Positions 6,340-8,642 of a DNA stretch of 8,642 nucleotides are shown here, piece after piece. This DNA is from Chloroflexota bacterium (GTDB taxonomy: Bacteria; Chloroflexota; Anaerolineae; B4-G1; SLSP01). Every line of letters starts with the position of its first letter. Within the stretch, counting starts at the first letter, position 1. Where the stretch lies: contig JAAZNO010000091.1 of the NCBI GenBank assembly GCA_012798275.1, forward strand, positions 1-8,642. Reading direction: 5' to 3'. Made by a program: the position numbers and the translations under genes. A model generated the notes under the pieces. The model was not told the origin of the DNA. It searched no databases and saw nothing but the letters and a program-made list of their open reading frames with translations.

Positions 6340-6597
6340 GTGGCTGAACAGTTACACATCATCATCGGTCTTTTCGCAGCAGATCCGGCGATCGTGCAGA
6401 ACTTGCGTCAAACCCCTCGCATTTTTATTCCCAGCATTGTCAGCGGTGAGTTGTATTATGGCGCGTTGCGCTCAACTCGCGTTCAAGATAATCTGGCGCG
6501 CATCGAACAGCTGGCGGCCAGAAACATAGTTTTAGACTGCAATGGCGCGATCCAATTCAAACGCCCCCCGTCCCAACTGGAGACAAGGGGCGTTTGA
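6340..6597 (+). pseudogene. vapC: VapC-family PIN-domain toxin, degenerate and truncated
   Basis: PIN-domain VapC toxins are tRNA- or rRNA-cutting nucleases of about 130 residues. Here about 64 residues are recognisable (6352-6543): HIIIGLFAADPAIVQNL, PRIFIPSIVSGELYYGALR and LARIEQLAARNIVLDCN. The second catalytic acid, E37 in SGELYYGA, is present. The first (the D of the usual LDTN before IIIGLF) is missing: the sequence has QLHIIIG, consistent with a small deletion. After LDCN the homology stops and the frame enters a 12-bp palindrome, ending at 6597. The C-terminal half, with the other catalytic aspartates (usual NDxxIAA), is absent. The open frame's first start is GTG 6340, without a ribosome-binding site. 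It is almost certainly inactive. The plus-strand orientation opposes the flanking genes. Confidence 0.8.
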
Positions 6598-6598
6598 A
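6556..6598. repeat. 12-bp perfect inverted repeat at the vapC breakpoint
   Basis: TTCAAACGCCCC (6556-6567) and GGGGCGTTTGAA (6587-6598) are exact inverted copies around a 19-nt centre that itself can pair partly (GTCCCA against TGGAGAC with one bulge). Because of the symmetry both strands encode FKRP-like peptides across it. No T-run follows on either strand, so it is not a canonical terminator. VapC homology ends 12 bp before the left arm. Confidence 0.85.
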
Positions 6599-6787
6599 GC
6601 GATAGAGGAACACATTCTTCATCGCCGAACTATTTTCCTGGATCCGAAATGAGCTCCCAGCCTGTGACGCCGGGCCCGCTTCAGCAGACTTCCCCTCACC
6701 ACGCGCTTCAGCGCAGTTTGTTTGTATCAGTCTGGAGATTCCATCCCCACCCAACCGCGCCTGGAGGAGGACCTTGTCCCCGCCCCG
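6599..6787. other. Non-coding stretch downstream of the fusion gene
   Basis: About 190 bp between the palindrome and the stop codon of the dehydrogenase-SCP2-aldolase gene. Short frames here lack start signals and homology. No clear intrinsic terminator for the minus-strand gene is seen; the only small stem (GCGCT/AGCGC near 6710) has a 2-nt loop and no T-run. Confidence 0.5.
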
Positions 6788-8642
6788 CTACACCATCAGC
6801 GTCCCCACCTCGCGCAATTGCGCCAGCACATCATCGGGCAGCGTCGCCGGCGGCTGACCGAGCATGTAGCAGGTGAGAATCTTCTGCGCCGTGTCCTCGA
6901 TGATCTCGGTGACGTTGGCCGCGCGGCGTAGACCGCTGCCCGCAACCACCAGGCCGTGATGCTCCATCAGCACCGCGCTCCCCGTCCCCAACGCCTCGGC
7001 GACGGCCTCCGCCAGCGCCGGCGTCCCCGGCATCATGAACGGCACCCGCGCCAGCTCGCCGATGAAGGCCGCCTCGGTGGAGATGGGCAAAAAGGGCTTC
7101 CCCGTCAGCCCCAACAGAATAGCCTGCGGCGCATGGGTGTGAATGACCGCCTGAATGTCGGGACGCCGCCGGTAGATCGCCGTGTGCACCCGCCACTCGC
7201 TGGAAGGCGCCAGCGCCTCCGGGTCGAGCGGCTGCCCTTCGAGGTCAATGCGCACCATCATCTCCGGCCGCAGAGCGCCCTTGAAGCTCTGGCTGGGCGT
7301 GATCCACACCTCGCCCTCTCGACCCTCCACCCGCGCGCTGAGATTGCCCCCCGTCGCGGTGATCAGCCCCTGCGCGTAGAGCTCGTTGAGCACCGCGAGC
7401 AGCTCGTCCCGCACGTCCCCCGTCAGCGAGACGACCGCCGGTCGCGCCGGCGCGGCGCTGCCCGCCGGCGCCGCCAGCGCAGCCAGCTCGCCCGGCCCGC
7501 CGACCGCCTCGGAAGCGGCCATATACAGCGCGCCCAGGTCTTTCTGGATGCGCTGGAACGCCATCGCCTTGGTCGTGTCGCCGCTGAAGGCCAGCCTGCC
7601 GCTCATCGCCGCACGCATCCCGTTGACGCGCCCCCGGAACACCCCGTCGAGCGTCTCCGCGCTCATCTTCAACGTCACATCGGGCTTCACCGGCGGATCG
7701 CCGGGCGCGGCTTCGACCTCGCCATCCTGGAAATTCAGGTAGAAGCTCGCCCCCACGTCGTTCAGGATAAAATGCATGAGCACGTGCTTCCCCTCCGCGA
7801 AGGCGTGCATCCCCGGATCCGTGCGGATGCGTTCCGTGAAAGCCTGCAGCAGACGCGCCAGCTGCGCGGCCCCGCCTTCCCCCCCAGCCGGCGCTGCAGG
7901 AGCGGCGGACGTCGGCCCCTTCCCGCCCAGCGCCCGACGCAACCCCGCGAGCATCCCGCCCCGCTTGGGCGCGGGGGCCGTTGCCTGCGCTTCCAGATCC
8001 GTGACCGCTGGCCCGGCACCGCTCGTCAGCTGCCTGACCGCCTCCCGCGACAGCTCCCGTCGCGGCGCCGTCCAGCTGAACTGCGGCAGGACTTCCGGGT
8101 TGCGGATGTGCTGCGGACGTTCGCCCCGCAGCAACCGCGCCAGATCCGCCGCGAGGAGCTGCCCCTGATGCGCGGCGACCTCGACCGTATCGCCGCCGAT
8201 GTGCGGCGTAGCAATCACATTGGGACACGCGAGCAGCGGATCGTCCGCCGCGGGCGGCTCCGTGCCGAAGACATCGAGCGCGGCGCCCCCCACCTGCCCG
8301 CTGCGCAACGCCTCGAGCAACGCCTCCTCATCCACCAGCGCCGCGCGAGCCGTATTGATCAACAGCGCGCCCGGCTTCATGCGGGCGAAGGCTGCCGCGT
8401 CGAGGAGGCCGCGCGTCTCCTCGGTGACGGGGACATGCAGGCTGACGATGTCGCTCTCGGCGAGCAGCGTCTCCAGCGTCACCTTTTCGGCCCCGGCGAG
8501 TGTCACCTCCTCCGCGCTGAGATAGGGATCGTAGACCAGTAACCGCGCGCCAAAGGGCACCAGTCGCCGCGCCACCTGCCGTCCCACCGCGCCCAGGCCG
8601 ATCAGGCCCACCGTCTTGCGCCACAGCTCGCGCCCCTGGAAG
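6788..8642 (-). CDS. Three-domain fusion: D-2-hydroxyacid dehydrogenase, SCP2 domain, class II aldolase (partial, N-terminus beyond right edge)
   Basis: 617 residues are visible, numbered from the right edge. Residues 1-190 are a D-isomer-specific 2-hydroxyacid dehydrogenase: Rossmann motif GLGAVG (15-20), D38 in VYDPY after beta 2 (NAD preference), and catalytic R99 (NTAR), E128 (GTEPP) and H147 (PHIGG). A Pro/Ala-rich linker leads to an SCP2-type lipid-carrier domain (about 260-380; [33 protein letters not shown]). After a second linker comes a class II aldolase/adducin domain (about 405-600): phosphate-binding TGGNLSAR (430-437), catalytic E482, zinc ligands H501 and H503 (HTHAP) and H562 (EHHG). 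All catalytic residues look intact, so this is a working multi-enzyme rather than a broken gene. The frame continues through the window edge ([10 protein letters not shown] before GTG 8611), so that GTG is internal. GC content is much higher than in the cas genes. Substrate unknown; a sugar-phosphate or 2-hydroxyacid route is likely. Confidence 0.9.
   Translation of the reverse strand, partial: FQGRELWRKTVGLIGLGAVGRQVARRLVPFGARLLVYDPYLSAEEVTLAGAEKVTLETLLAESDIVSLHVPVTEETRGLLDAAAFARMKPGALLINTARAALVDEEALLEALRSGQVGGAALDVFGTEPPAADDPLLACPNVIATPHIGGDTVEVAAHQGQLLAADLARLLRGERPQHIRNPEVLPQFSWTAPRRELSREAVRQLTSGAGPAVTDLEAQATAPAPKRGGMLAGLRRALGGKGPTSAAPAAPAGGEGGAAQLARLLQAFTERIRTDPGMHAFAEGKHVLMHFILNDVGASFYLNFQDGEVEAAPGDPPVKPDVTLKMSAETLDGVFRGRVNGMRAAMSGRLAFSGDTTKAMAFQRIQKDLGALYMAASEAVGGPGELAALAAPAGSAAPARPAVVSLTGDVRDELLAVLNELYAQGLITATGGNLSARVEGREGEVWITPSQSFKGALRPEMMVRIDLEGQPLDPEALAPSSEWRVHTAIYRRRPDIQAVIHTHAPQAILLGLTGKPFLPISTEAAFIGELARVPFMMPGTPALAEAVAEALGTGSAVLMEHHGLVVAGSGLRRAANVTEIIEDTAQKILTCYMLGQPPATLPDDVLAQLREVGTLMV

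Noticed and set aside
6649..6876. Plus-strand proline/histidine-rich small open frames overlapping the fusion gene end
   Set aside because: They run antisense into the aldolase domain and have no homology or ribosome-binding site.
6956..8542. A 528-codon open frame on the plus strand, antisense to the fusion gene
   Set aside because: It is Arg/Pro/His-rich nonsense typical of the antisense of G/C-rich coding DNA, and the minus strand encodes clear domains with intact catalytic motifs.

Overview
This window carries the proximal part of a type I-B (Cst1/Cst2, formerly 'Tneap') CRISPR-Cas effector operon on the minus strand. It also has a degenerate, repeat-riddled spacer of about 1.1 kb and the 3' part of a GC-rich multidomain metabolic gene, also on the minus strand. 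The mix of an I-B operon, a WYL regulator, VapC remnants, G/C-rich palindromic intergenic elements and a dehydrogenase-SCP2-aldolase fusion would fit a member of Chloroflexota. That is an impression from gene style only; no phylogenetic marker is present.

Layout in transcription order, right to left. At 8642-6788 lies a partial gene encoding a 2-hydroxyacid dehydrogenase, an SCP2 domain and a class II aldolase in one chain; its N-terminus is beyond the right edge. From 6787 to 5825 there is no intact gene. This stretch holds a truncated vapC (PIN toxin) remnant ending at a perfect 12-bp palindrome, a roughly 170-bp palindromic element with three consecutive hairpins, and a weak antitoxin-like coding remnant, all read on the plus strand. 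A sigma70-like promoter (5824-5796, minus) then precedes a leader of about 150 nt with a GNRA-capped hairpin. The operon follows: WYL regulator (5638-4634), a heptamer tandem repeat, cas8b1/cst1 (4569-3109), cas7/cst2 (3081-1999), cas5 (1981-1238) and cas3 (1233 to beyond position 1). The cas3 gene is cut by the left edge just after its DExH box.

How the genes work together: Cas8, Cas7, Cas5 and a small subunit would form the crRNA-guided Cascade complex, which recruits the Cas3 HD nuclease-helicase to degrade invading DNA. The small subunit has no separate gene here. A strong Shine-Dalgarno (AAGGAGG) followed after 9 nt by an in-frame ATG inside cas8 (3471) would give a 120-residue C-terminal product, matching the internally translated Cas11 known for I-B, I-C and I-D systems. 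The WYL protein, first in the operon, probably senses a signal and controls the operon including itself. No cas6, cas4, cas1, cas2 or CRISPR array is inside the window; they may lie left of cas3.
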